From: Mannheimia pernigra
GTDB lineage: Bacteria; Pseudomonadota; Gammaproteobacteria; Enterobacterales; Pasteurellaceae
DNA length: 64,000 nt
Assembly (NCBI RefSeq): GCF_013377995.1
Contig: NZ_CP055305.1
Location: 2,046,001 to 2,110,000 of the forward strand
Direction of reading: 5' to 3'
Positions 43,261-51,433 of the stretch are shown in pieces. Every line of letters starts with the position of its first letter. Positions within the stretch are counted from its first letter, which is position 1. Made by a program: the position numbers and the translations under genes. Under the pieces are notes generated by a model that saw only the letters and a list, made by a program, of their open reading frames with translations, did not search any database and was not told the DNA's origin.

Positions 43261-43989
43261 TTATTTTGTCATCCATTTATCGTAGATTTTCTGGTATTTG
43301 CCATTCTCTTTAATCAATTTAATACCTTTGTTTAAGCTTGCAACCAACTCAGTTTTCGATTTATTTACTGCAATACCTAAACCATTATTGAAATATTTTT
43401 TATCAGTCACTTTCTCGCCCACAAAACCTAACTCAGTATTTTTATCGAACATTTCTCTTACCACATCCGTGTCACCAAAAATAATATCAATACGTCCGTT
43501 TTTTAGATCTAAGATTGCATCTTGTAAGCTTGCATAAGATGATGCCACATATTGCTTCGCTTCATTTGCAATATACTGTTGGTAAGTTGTACCGTTTTGT
43601 ACACCTACTTTTTTTGCAGTGTCAAGAGTAACGCCTTTATCTTTTACTGCAATAAAGCTTGCTGAACTTTCATAATATGGATGAGAGAATAACACCTGTT
43701 TTGCTCGTGCTTCGGTAATATCAATTGCAGAAATTGCCGCGTCAAAACCACCACGCCCTTTCATTAAACTTGGGATTAACGAGTCAAAAGATTGGCTTTT
43801 GAAATGGCAAGTTGCGTTAAGCTCCTGACAAATTGCATTTGCAATATCCACATCAAATCCAATAATTTCACCTTTCTCATTGGTTAATTCAAAAGGGGGA
43901 TAGCTAGGCTCCATTGCAAAAGTGATCTCTTGCTGAGCATTCGCGATTGCAGAAGTAGAAATTAACATTGCTAAAAGTAATTTTTTCAT
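43261..43989 (-). CDS. artI: Arginine-binding periplasmic protein (ArtI/ArtJ type)
   Basis: The 242-residue family 3 solute-binding protein has the signal peptide MKKLLLAMLISTSAIANAQQ, cleaved after ANA. The ligand pocket blocks are EPSYPPFELTNEKGEIIGFD near residue 27, FDAAISAIDITEARAKQVLF near residue 80, GVQNGTTYQQYI near residue 128 and DIIFGDTDVV near residue 165. It delivers arginine to ArtQM. Sequence alone does not separate ArtI from ArtJ; the operon position favours the transporter's main binding protein. Confidence 0.9.
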   Translation of the reverse strand: MKKLLLAMLISTSAIANAQQEITFAMEPSYPPFELTNEKGEIIGFDVDIANAICQELNATCHFKSQSFDSLIPSLMKGRGGFDAAISAIDITEARAKQVLFSHPYYESSASFIAVKDKGVTLDTAKKVGVQNGTTYQQYIANEAKQYVASSYASLQDAILDLKNGRIDIIFGDTDVVREMFDKNTELGFVGEKVTDKKYFNNGLGIAVNKSKTELVASLNKGIKLIKENGKYQKIYDKWMTK

Positions 43990-44009
43990 ATTGTTTTCCT
44001 TATTTTTAA

Positions 44010-44741
44010 TCAGGAGTGTGAAAGATAATTTGCAAATTCAGCCGTTTTCGGCTGCTCAAAACAGCTTGTATCGCCTTGTTCAATAATAGAGCCATTTTCC
44101 ATATAGACTACTTTAGTTGCTACTTTTCGAGCAACACTCACCTCATGAGTCACAATCACTTGGGTAATGCCCGTTTGCTGTAGTTCCTTAATAATATCTA
44201 CCACCTGGGCAGTAATTTCAGGATCAAGAGCTGCAGTTGGCTCATCAAAAAGTAACACCTGTGGTTGCATCATTAATGCTCTAGCAATGGCTACACGTTG
44301 TTGCTGACCACCTGAAAGATGTAGAGGAAAACGCTCGGCAAACTCACTTAAACGTAAACGGGCTAAATGTATTTTAGCACGAGCAATTGCGTCTTCTTTG
44401 CTTAATCCAAGTACTTTCATCGGTGCTTCAATTAAGTTTTGCATTACGGTTAGATGCGGCCATAAGTGATATTGCTGGAACACCATTCCCACTTCACGGC
44501 GTAATAAACTTACTGCTTTGCTATTGGTTTTGGTGCTTAAATCAAATTTATGATTTGCAATCGCTAAAGTGCCAGACTGTGGCATCTCCATTAAATTTAA
44601 TGTACGAATTAAGGTACTTTTACCTGCTCCACTCGGACCAAGTAAGACGACTATATCGCCTTTTTCAATGTCTAAATTAATGTCAAACAAAGCTTGATTT
44701 GAGCCATAAAAGAAATTGACATTTTGAATGCGAATTGCCAT
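44010..44741 (-). CDS. artP: Arginine ABC transporter ATP-binding protein ArtP
   Basis: The 243-residue ABC ATPase has Walker A GPSGAGKSTLIRTLNL near residue 35, a Q-loop GMVFQQYHLWPHLTV near residue 85, signature LSGGQQQRVAIARAL near residue 142, Walker B VLLFDEPTAALDPEI near residue 162 and the switch histidine in VIVTHE near residue 195. It energises ArtQM on the cytoplasmic side. It is first in artPIQM; a pair of ARG boxes lies 33-70 bp upstream in the intergenic region shared with dsbD. Confidence 0.93.
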   Translation of the reverse strand: MAIRIQNVNFFYGSNQALFDINLDIEKGDIVVLLGPSGAGKSTLIRTLNLMEMPQSGTLAIANHKFDLSTKTNSKAVSLLRREVGMVFQQYHLWPHLTVMQNLIEAPMKVLGLSKEDAIARAKIHLARLRLSEFAERFPLHLSGGQQQRVAIARALMMQPQVLLFDEPTAALDPEITAQVVDIIKELQQTGITQVIVTHEVSVARKVATKVVYMENGSIIEQGDTSCFEQPKTAEFANYLSHS

Positions 44742-44772
44742 TAGTTAAAACCCTACTACATTATTTTAAAAT

Positions 44773-44811
44773 ATTGAATGAATACTAATTATTATTGCAT
44801 TATTATGCAAT
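44773..44811. promoter_or_regulatory. Tandem ARG boxes (ArgR operator) upstream of artPIQM
   Basis: The perfect inverted repeat TGCATTATTATGCA (44796-44809) fits the ARG-box consensus TGMAT-N4-ATKCA. A second, degenerate box TGAATGAATACTAA (44775-44788; 8 of 10 conserved bases) has its centre exactly 21 bp away. The spacing is the same as at argC (21779-21817). Repression of arginine uptake by ArgR-arginine is inferred. Confidence 0.72.
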
Positions 44812-44878
44812 TTTCTTTAGAATTTTGCAATTCTTGCATTATAATTTGCCACAATATTTTTTTAATGACTATCTGAAT

Positions 44879-46597
44879 ATGATTAAAACACTTTTTACTC
44901 TATTTTTAAGCCTTTTAATGTTAGGCCCATCTCACGCTAATCTTTTTGCTTCCAAAAATAAGTTTTTAAAATCGGAAGAAGCTTTTATTTTTTCGTTAGA
45001 AAATAAAAATAACCACTTACTCTTAAATTGGGATATTGCTGAAGATTATTATCTTTATAAAAAAGAAATTAAGATAACACCCCAAAATATTGATGTTGGC
45101 GATATCAAATTCCCTGCATCTGAGAAACATCGTGATGAATTTTTTGGGGAAGTTGAAATCTATCGCAATCAGTTACAATTAACGGTGCCGTTTAAAAAAA
45201 TTAGAGATAATGCCTCAATAGAATTGGTCTATCAAGGCTGCACTAAAGGTTTTTGCTACCCACCTGAAAAGCTCGAACTGAAGTTTGATAGCATTCTCAC
45301 AGCAGAAGATACAGGGGAAATGATAGAACAAGCGGTCGAAAATAGCGGAAATTTTGCAAAATCAGAGCAGGTTGAGCTTGCCGATAACCTATCTAACAAT
45401 CGCTTTTCGATTTTTTGGTTTTTTGTTCTAGGAATAGGATTAGCGTTTACACCTTGTGTGTTGCCGATGTTGCCATTACTCTCTGCAATTGTTATCGGAA
45501 ATAAAGAAAGGCCGTCTACCTTCAAAGCGTTATTGCTTAGCATTACCTATGTACAGGGAATGGCTCTTACTTACACTTTATTAGGGTTAATTGTTGCTGC
45601 AATTGGCTTACCATTCCAAGTGGCATTACAAAGTCCATTCGTACTCATCGTCTTATCTATTGTCTTTACGCTAATCGCTTGTTCAATGTTTGGTTTATAT
45701 GAAATCAAACTTCCTAACAGTTGGCAGCAAAAGCTTAATACGATAAGTCAAAAACAAAAAGGGGGAGCATTCGGTAGTGTATTTTTTATGGGAATGGTTG
45801 CAGGTTTAGTCGCTTCACCTTGTACCTCAGCACCGCTTTCAGGAGCATTGCTTTATGTTGCCCAAAGTGGCGACTTGTTTACAGGCGGATTAGCCCTTTA
45901 CTTATTGGCACTGGGAATGGGGCTTCCGCTTATCATCATCACCCTCTTTGGCAATAAAATTTTACCAAAATCTGGCGAATGGCTTTTAAAAGTCAAAACA
46001 GCATTTGGTTTTGTAATGTTGGCATTACCTGTATTTTTATTAAGCCGTGTATTTAGTGACTACGAACCGTTTTTATGGTCTGCCTTAGCTATCGCATTTT
46101 TGATTTGGTTAATCGAGTCAATTTCGTCTCATTCGATTACAAAAAGAATAATAAAAGTTTTACTGTTAATTAGCTTATGTTTTGTTGCGAAGCCTTGGAC
46201 GGATTTAGTTTGGGGAACGCATATTGAAAGTCCGCACGCTCAACATTTAAAATTTGAGAAAATTCACTCACTTGCAAATTTAGAAGAAAAATTGACCGCT
46301 TCCAAAGGAAAAAAAGTGATGTTAGATCTCTACGCAGATTGGTGTGTTGCCTGCAAAGAATTTGAAAAATACACTTTCACCGATGATAAAGTGCAACATA
46401 AACTGAATGAAATGGTGGTTTTACAAATCGATCTCACTAAAAATTCAACGGAAAATACCGCATTGATGAAGTATTTTAATGTATTAGGTTTGCCAACAAT
46501 TTTATTCTTTGATGAAAATGGCAAAGAATTAACGCAATCTCGGGTGACTGGTTTTTTATCAGCAGATAAGTTTTTAGATTGGTTGAAGAAACTTTAA
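44879..46597 (+). CDS. dsbD: Thiol:disulfide interchange protein DsbD
   Basis: DsbD carries reducing power from cytoplasmic thioredoxin to the periplasm for DsbC and cytochrome c maturation. The ATG at 44879 begins a proper signal peptide (MIKTLFTLFLSLLMLGPSHA); the frame extends upstream but without one. The 572 residues comprise an N-terminal immunoglobulin-like domain with the cysteine pair CTKGFC (Cys121, Cys126), a membrane domain of about eight helices with cysteines in FTPCVLPMLP and ASPCTSAPLSG, and a C-terminal thioredoxin-like domain with DWCVACKEFE. A TATAAT hexamer lies at 44840-44845. It is divergent from artP. Confidence 0.95.
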   Translation: MIKTLFTLFLSLLMLGPSHANLFASKNKFLKSEEAFIFSLENKNNHLLLNWDIAEDYYLYKKEIKITPQNIDVGDIKFPASEKHRDEFFGEVEIYRNQLQLTVPFKKIRDNASIELVYQGCTKGFCYPPEKLELKFDSILTAEDTGEMIEQAVENSGNFAKSEQVELADNLSNNRFSIFWFFVLGIGLAFTPCVLPMLPLLSAIVIGNKERPSTFKALLLSITYVQGMALTYTLLGLIVAAIGLPFQVALQSPFVLIVLSIVFTLIACSMFGLYEIKLPNSWQQKLNTISQKQKGGAFGSVFFMGMVAGLVASPCTSAPLSGALLYVAQSGDLFTGGLALYLLALGMGLPLIIITLFGNKILPKSGEWLLKVKTAFGFVMLALPVFLLSRVFSDYEPFLWSALAIAFLIWLIESISSHSITKRIIKVLLLISLCFVAKPWTDLVWGTHIESPHAQHLKFEKIHSLANLEEKLTASKGKKVMLDLYADWCVACKEFEKYTFTDDKVQHKLNEMVVLQIDLTKNSTENTALMKYFNVLGLPTILFFDENGKELTQSRVTGFLSADKFLDWLKKL

Positions 46598-46613
46598 AAG
46601 AATAAGCAATAAA

Positions 46614-47183
46614 ATGAAACAAGAAAATCATAACATTGAAGATATTATTCGCATTTTTGATGACTGCTTTGCTATAGAATATAACACACGCTTAAAGCGT
46701 GGCAGTGATTACCCAATCTATCTGCCTGCATTCTTAAACGAAGGGGGCATAAAAAGCGAACGTTCTTACAACGTTATTTTTTTCGCTCACGGCTACTATA
46801 GCAGTGCTTTACATGAAATTGCTCACTGGCTAGTAGCAGGCGAAGAACGCCGTAAATTAGAAGATTTTGGTTATTGGTATGAACCAGACGGGCGTTCTGC
46901 CGAAAGACAAAGAGAATTTGAACGTGCTGAAGTAAAACCACAAGCAATTGAATGGGTGCTTGCCACTGCAGCAGGCTTTCGTTATTTTGCAAGTGCCGAT
47001 AATCTTTCTGGTAACCCTGGCGACAATTCAGCCTTCAAGCTAGCGGTTTATGATCAAGTGAAGGTGTATGCTGAACGTGGATATTTGCCTAAAAGAGCCG
47101 AAACCTTGCGTAAGGCTTTATGTCGCTTTTATGGCACTTCAGATATGATTAATTTAAATCAATTTGATATTGACCGAATTTAA
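46614..47183 (+). CDS. epmC: Elongation factor P hydroxylase EpmC
   Basis: EpmC (YfcM) hydroxylates the beta-lysylated lysine of EF-P, the last step of its modification. The 189-residue protein has FFAHGYYSSALHEIAHWLVA near residue 50, with a HExxH metal-binding-type pattern, then ERRKLEDFGYWYEPDGR and EVKPQAIEWVLATAAGFRY near residue 103. The length equals that of the family. It starts 16 bases after dsbD and is probably co-transcribed with it. No epmA or epmB gene is in the window. Confidence 0.92.
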   Translation: MKQENHNIEDIIRIFDDCFAIEYNTRLKRGSDYPIYLPAFLNEGGIKSERSYNVIFFAHGYYSSALHEIAHWLVAGEERRKLEDFGYWYEPDGRSAERQREFERAEVKPQAIEWVLATAAGFRYFASADNLSGNPGDNSAFKLAVYDQVKVYAERGYLPKRAETLRKALCRFYGTSDMINLNQFDIDRI

Positions 47184-47255
47184 TCACATTTCTACTCAAA
47201 TTGCTTTATGGAATAAATAAAAATCGGTTTTTGTAATAAACCTAAAAAATCAAGC

Positions 47256-47280
47256 GGTAAAAAAATGATATTTTTTTACC
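47256..47280. terminator. A/T-rich hairpin between epmC and ilvE
   Basis: GGTAAAAAAAT and ATTTTTTTACC pair around a three-base loop between convergent genes. It overlaps a partial uptake signal (AAGCGGT). The poly-A and poly-T arms allow termination on either strand. Confidence 0.6.
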
Positions 47281-47300
47281 CCTTATCGTTTAATTTAAAA

Positions 47301-48338
47301 CTATTCTACTTTAACAATCCAGCCTTCTGGTGCTTCCACATCACCAAATTGGATGCCCGTTAATTCTGCATATAAACGGCGGGTAATGGGCCCAACTTCG
47401 GTTTCAGAATGAAATACATAGAATTGACCTTTATGCTGAATACCACCAACTGGAGTAATCACCGCTGCCGTACCACAGGCACCTGCTTCAATAAATTGAT
47501 CAAGTTGATCAATATATACATCCCCTTCTTCTACCTCCATACCTAAACGCTCTTTTGCAATATAGAGCAATGAGTACTTAGTAATACTTGGTAGAATAGA
47601 TTCAGAAATAGGCGTGACGAATTTATTATCTTGAGTAATTCCAAAGAAATTTGCCGCACCGACTTCTTCAATTTTGGTATGGGTTTTCGGATCTAAGTAA
47701 ATTGCATCCGCAAACTTACGACTTGCAGAACTTTCCTCTACCGCCAACTCGTGTGGCAATAAACTTGCCGCGTAGTTACCGCCTACTTTTACTCCCCCTG
47801 TTCCCATAGGTGCTGCACGGTCATATTCGGTTGTAATAAAATTAGAAGGTGCTAAACCACCTTTAAAATAAGCACCCACTGGGCAACAAAATACAGAGAA
47901 AATAAATTCAGGCGCTGCTCTTACACCAATGTTTTCACCCACACCAATTAAGAAGGGGCGTAAGTAAAGCGTTGCCCCAGAGCCGTAGGGGCCTAACCAA
48001 TCTTGGTTTGCTTTTACAACTTCTTTACAAGCACGAATAAATAATTCTGTGGGTACACGTGGCATTAATAGGCGATCGGCTGTACGTTGCATACGCTCTG
48101 CATTTTGATCTGGGCGAAATAGATTGATAGAACCATCTTTACAGCGATAGGCTTTTAACCCCTCAAAACATTGTTGCCCATAATGTAATGCCGTTGAGCC
48201 TTCGTGAATATGTAATGTGTTATCTTGTGTTAATTCGCCCTCATTCCATTTACCTTCTTTCCAATGTGCAATGAAACGATAATCTGTTTTTATATAAGAA
48301 AAGCCTAAATTTGCCCAATCTAAATCTTTTAATGCCAT
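47301..48338 (-). CDS. ilvE: Branched-chain amino acid aminotransferase
   Basis: IlvE catalyses the last step in leucine, isoleucine and valine synthesis. The 345-residue class IV aminotransferase is the longer form found in Haemophilus: GSTALHYGQQCFEGLKAY near residue 48, RPDQNAERMQRTADRL near residue 76, LYLRPFLIGVG near residue 125, the PLP lysine in GGVKVGGNYAASLLP near residue 190 and EVGAANFFGI near residue 227. It differs from the 309-residue E. coli type. It is monocistronic. Confidence 0.94.
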   Translation of the reverse strand: MALKDLDWANLGFSYIKTDYRFIAHWKEGKWNEGELTQDNTLHIHEGSTALHYGQQCFEGLKAYRCKDGSINLFRPDQNAERMQRTADRLLMPRVPTELFIRACKEVVKANQDWLGPYGSGATLYLRPFLIGVGENIGVRAAPEFIFSVFCCPVGAYFKGGLAPSNFITTEYDRAAPMGTGGVKVGGNYAASLLPHELAVEESSASRKFADAIYLDPKTHTKIEEVGAANFFGITQDNKFVTPISESILPSITKYSLLYIAKERLGMEVEEGDVYIDQLDQFIEAGACGTAAVITPVGGIQHKGQFYVFHSETEVGPITRRLYAELTGIQFGDVEAPEGWIVKVE

Positions 48339-48419
48339 ATTGTGTCCTTTATTTTTATGTTGCTAAATAATCTTAGCATTCTAAAACAAAATAGCAGTTG
48401 AAGTAAGAATTTTCATAAA

Positions 48420-48458
48420 TTAAAAGAAAAATTAAGGCTCTTAATCAACTTAAGAGCC
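48420..48458 (-). terminator. grxD terminator
   Basis: The nine-base-pair stem GGCTCTTAA / TTAAGAGCC (48436-48444 with 48450-48458) is followed, on the minus strand, by TTAATTTTTCTTTTA. It lies 22 bases beyond the grxD stop. Confidence 0.8.
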
Positions 48459-48480
48459 CTAATTTTTAAACTTTAACGAA

Positions 48481-48807
48481 TTATTCAGCGTGCTTTTGAG
48501 CGACTTCTTTTAGCAATGCTTGAAGTTCGCCTTTTTGATACATTTCTAGCACGATATCACAACCGCCAATTAACTCACCCTCTACCCATAATTGTGGGAA
48601 AGTTGGCCAATTTGCAAATTTTGGTAATTCCGCACGAATATCTGGATTAGTTAAAATATCCACATAACCAAAAGGCACTTGGCAGTTAATTACCGCTTCT
48701 ACCGCACGCGCAGAAAAACCGCAAGATGGGAATTTTGGTGAACCTTTCATATAAAGTAGAATAGGATTTTCGCTAATTTGTTGTTTGATTTTATCAATAG
48801 TTTCCAT
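48481..48807 (-). CDS. grxD: Monothiol glutaredoxin, Grx4/GrxD type
   Basis: The 108-residue protein has the CGFS active site in FPSCGFSARAVEAV near residue 30, PILLYMKGSPKFP before it and WPTFPQLWVEGELIGGCDI near residue 66, the glutathione-binding region. Proteins of this class carry [2Fe-2S] clusters with glutathione and BolA partners. The ATG at 48807 has GAGG seven bases upstream; a TTG four codons earlier is not needed. The first motif residue is F where E. coli has K/T-rich sequence, otherwise typical. Confidence 0.93.
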   Translation of the reverse strand: METIDKIKQQISENPILLYMKGSPKFPSCGFSARAVEAVINCQVPFGYVDILTNPDIRAELPKFANWPTFPQLWVEGELIGGCDIVLEMYQKGELQALLKEVAQKHAE

Positions 48808-48884
48808 TTTTAGCCTCAATAAAATATAGAATATGTAAAATAGTTGAGTGATTATATCAAGATTAAGCCCATACCGAAACAGAT

Positions 48885-49490
48885 TTAAAAGGTAATATCA
48901 CGCCGCCCGACAAAAGAGTGAGAAAGCGTTGTACCATCTACCATTTCTAGCGAGCCTCCCACTGGCACACCGTGTGCAATTCGAGTTGCTTTTACATTAT
49001 ATATTTTGCATATTTCAGCGATATAATTTGCTGTCGCATCACCTTCAATGGTTGGGTTTGTGGCTAAAATCACCTCATAAAAAGATTCCTGTTCCAAACG
49101 CTGTTGCAATAAATCTAGCCCAATTTCACGAGGGCCAATACCATCAATGGGTGATAAATGTCCCATTAGCACAAAATAACGCCCCGAAAATTGCCCTGTT
49201 TGCTCAATTGCTTGAATATCTTCTGGCATTTCCACCACACAGAGCTGCCCACTCATTTGGCGTCTAGAATTTTTACAAATCGTGCACTCTTCTTCTTCCG
49301 TAAAAGTACGGCAAGATTGACAATGCCCAATATGGCTCATCGCCTCACTTAATGCTTTTGCTAATGCCACACCGCCCAAACGGTTACGCTGCAAAAGATG
49401 GTACGCCATTCTCTGTGCCGATTTTGGACCAACGCCAGGCAAAGCACGCAAGGCTTCCATTAAGTTTTCAAGTAAAGGACTTGTTTGCAT
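48885..49490 (-). CDS. recR: Recombination protein RecR
   Basis: RecR works with RecO and RecF to load RecA at single-strand gaps. From the ATG at 49490 it has 201 residues, the E. coli length, and begins MQTSPLLENLMEALRALPG. Visible are the helix-hairpin-helix LPGVGPKSAQRMAYHLLQ, a zinc finger CQSCRTFTEEEECTIC near residue 56, and a Toprim domain with VVEMPEDIQAIEQTG and ATNPTIEGDATANYI near residue 143. A TTG two codons upstream is less likely. It directly follows ybaB, the usual pairing. Confidence 0.95.
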   Translation of the reverse strand: MQTSPLLENLMEALRALPGVGPKSAQRMAYHLLQRNRLGGVALAKALSEAMSHIGHCQSCRTFTEEEECTICKNSRRQMSGQLCVVEMPEDIQAIEQTGQFSGRYFVLMGHLSPIDGIGPREIGLDLLQQRLEQESFYEVILATNPTIEGDATANYIAEICKIYNVKATRIAHGVPVGGSLEMVDGTTLSHSFVGRRDITF

Positions 49491-49496
49491 ACTCAA

Positions 49497-49826
49497 TTAA
49501 AATGGGAATTTCATACCAGGCGGTAATTGCATACCAGACGTTACGCTTGCCATTTTGTCTTTTTGCATTTCTTCTGCACGGCGAACGGCATCATTAAATG
49601 CAGCGGCCACTAAGTCTTCTACCATCTCTTTATCATCTTCCATTAATGATGAGTCGATCTCAATTCGGCGACAATTATGTGCACCGTTAATAGTGACTTT
49701 CACTAAACCTGCTCCAGACTCGCCTGTTACCTCTAATTGCGCGATCTCTTCTTGCATTTTTTGCATACGCTCTTGCATTTGCTGAGCCTGTTTCATTAGG
49801 TTACCTAAACCACCTTTTCCGAACAT
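49497..49826 (-). CDS. ybaB: YbaB/EbfC nucleoid-associated protein
   Basis: The 109-residue DNA-binding protein has an N-terminal helix rich in Gln, Met and Glu (LMKQAQQMQERMQKMQEEIA), the conserved strand GLVKVTINGAHNCRRIEID near residue 40, and LVAAAFNDAVRRAEE near residue 73. The family forms tweezer-like dimers and affects nucleoid structure and gene expression. It lies seven bases upstream of recR in the same transcript. It is divergent from recF. Confidence 0.94.
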   Translation of the reverse strand: MFGKGGLGNLMKQAQQMQERMQKMQEEIAQLEVTGESGAGLVKVTINGAHNCRRIEIDSSLMEDDKEMVEDLVAAAFNDAVRRAEEMQKDKMASVTSGMQLPPGMKFPF

Positions 49827-49961
49827 AATTTTCCCTCTAAATTTAGCGATAAAATGAGCGGTTCATTTTACTGAACGCATTTCTAATCTGCAAGCGGTTA
49901 ATTTTTACAAAAACTTTGCAAATTGATAGAATAGCACCTCTTTTTTACTTTTGACTCTGCT

Positions 49962-51044
49962 ATGGCACTTACCCGTTTACTCATCAATGATTTCCGCAAT
50001 ATCCAACATACTGATTTGGCATTTAGCCCACATTTTAACTTTTTAGTTGGGGCTAACGGCAGCGGTAAAACCAGTTTGCTGGAATCCATTTTCTATTTAG
50101 GGCACGGGCGTTCATTTAAAAGCCATATCAGCAATCGTATTATTCACTACGATAAAGACAATTTCGTACTACACGGCAAAATTGACGAAGCCCAACACAG
50201 TTGGTCTGTCGGTATTCAAAAATCTCGCAATGGCGATACTACACTTAAAATCAACGGCGAAGATGGCAATAAAATTGCCGATCTTGCTCACTTATTACCA
50301 ATGCAAGTAATCACCCCAGAAGGCTTAACATTGTTAAATGGAGGCCCGAGCTATCGCCGAGCTTTTTTAGATTGGGGCTTATTCCATCAACACAATGATT
50401 TCTACACCCATTGGACGAACCTACGCCGCTTGCTCAAACAACGAAATTCCGCTTTACAACAAGTTCGCACTTATCAAGAATTAAAAGCGTGGGATATTGA
50501 ATTAGTCAAAACCACCTATGCAGTAAGCCAAATGCGAGCGGAATATGCCGAAGCTCTCCGCCCTGAAATTGAGAAAACCTGTCAATTTTTCTTGCCGGAA
50601 TTAGAAATCGGCTTAAGTTTTCATCAAGGTTGGGAAAAGGGAGCGGATTATGCTGAAATTCTGGCACAAGGCTTTGAGCGAGATAAAGCGATTGGTTATA
50701 CAATGATTGGGGCACAAAAAGCCGATTTCCGCTTTAAAGCAAGTGGATTACCAGTGGAAGATGTGCTTTCTCGTGGTCAGTTAAAATTATTGATGTGTGC
50801 CTTACGCCTTGCTCAAGGGGAACATTTAGTTGCCCAAAAGCAACGCCAATGCCTGTTTTTAATTGACGATTTCGCCTCCGAACTCGACCCCACCAAGCGT
50901 GAACTTTTAGCTCATCGTTTAAGAGAAAGTGACTCACAAGTATTCGTTACCGCCATTACTCAAGATCAGCTCAATCAAATGCAATGGCAAGATAGGGCTG
51001 ATGATTGTTTGTTTGAGGTAGAAAATGGTATAATTAAATATTAA
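49962..51044 (+). CDS. recF: DNA replication and repair protein RecF
   Basis: RecF is an SMC-like ATPase that targets RecOR to gaps. The 360-residue protein shows the N-terminal LLINDFRNI and the Walker A motif FLVGANGSGKTSLLESIF near residue 29, then GGPSYRRAFLDWGLFH near residue 127, the signature DVLSRGQLKLLMCALRLAQG near residue 267 and Walker B CLFLIDDFASELDP near residue 300. In many gammaproteobacteria recF follows dnaN; here it stands by ybaB-recR and next to the bacteriocin island. Its last codons contain the probable promoter of the immunity gene. Confidence 0.96.
   Translation: MALTRLLINDFRNIQHTDLAFSPHFNFLVGANGSGKTSLLESIFYLGHGRSFKSHISNRIIHYDKDNFVLHGKIDEAQHSWSVGIQKSRNGDTTLKINGEDGNKIADLAHLLPMQVITPEGLTLLNGGPSYRRAFLDWGLFHQHNDFYTHWTNLRRLLKQRNSALQQVRTYQELKAWDIELVKTTYAVSQMRAEYAEALRPEIEKTCQFFLPELEIGLSFHQGWEKGADYAEILAQGFERDKAIGYTMIGAQKADFRFKASGLPVEDVLSRGQLKLLMCALRLAQGEHLVAQKQRQCLFLIDDFASELDPTKRELLAHRLRESDSQVFVTAITQDQLNQMQWQDRADDCLFEVENGIIKY
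51005..51034 (+). promoter_or_regulatory. Probable constitutive promoter of the immunity gene, inside the recF 3' end
   Basis: An extended -10 TGGTATAAT has its TATAAT at 51029-51034; TTGTTT at 51005-51010 is 18 bases upstream. The expected start near 51041 leaves a leader of about 30 bases to the ATG at 51070. A consensus-like extended -10 fits steady expression of an immunity gene independent of the toxin. Confidence 0.55.
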
Positions 51045-51069
51045 TTTAGTTAGTCAATCCAAAGAAAAA

Positions 51070-51411
51070 ATGAATAAAAAATATTACTTTAAACACTTTT
51101 TTTTAAGTTTAACTATAGGATTTATAATTTCTTATAAAATATTTTCATCTCCATTAACTAGCTATAAACAATATTTATTTCTATTGTGGATAATTAGTTG
51201 TGTATTTTTATATCCTATTGCACATTATACTCTCGAAACTAGCTATTCTTATTTCATTCATTCAAGAATAGAAAGAAACAAATTTATAGATAACCCAGCT
51301 TTCTTTAGAATGAAGGAATATTTTTGTTTCTTTGTGAGTTTTTTGTTTTCTATCCCAATTAGTTTTTGTTTGATTATTTATAAATATTTAAAAAAAGAAA
51401 GAAAGCTATAA
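51070..51411 (+). CDS. Colicin E1-type immunity protein for a pore-forming bacteriocin
   Basis: The 113-residue integral membrane protein has about three hydrophobic segments (roughly residues 10-26, 36-55 and 85-106) and strongly basic ends. It has the same length as the colicin E1 immunity protein and the same layout: an N-terminal YYxK near residue 5, a tyrosine-rich segment after the second helix, then a basic stretch HSRIERNKFIDNPAFF comparable to the E1 protein's charged loop before its last helix. It is convergent with the pore-forming gene, the orientation normal for pore-former immunity genes. It likely sits in the inner membrane and blocks the toxin's hydrophobic hairpin. Its function is inferred. 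Confidence 0.75.
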   Translation: MNKKYYFKHFFLSLTIGFIISYKIFSSPLTSYKQYLFLLWIISCVFLYPIAHYTLETSYSYFIHSRIERNKFIDNPAFFRMKEYFCFFVSFLFSIPISFCLIIYKYLKKERKL

Positions 51412-51422
51412 CAAGCTTTCTT
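51391..51422. terminator. Shared bidirectional terminator of the immunity and bacteriocin genes
   Basis: Stem AAGAAAGCT (51399-51407) with AGCTTTCTT (51414-51422) and a six-base loop. It overlaps the end of the immunity gene. On the plus strand CCTTTTCT follows; on the minus strand the stem is followed by TCTTTTTTTA. Confidence 0.75.
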
Positions 51423-51433
51423 CCTTTTCTAGC

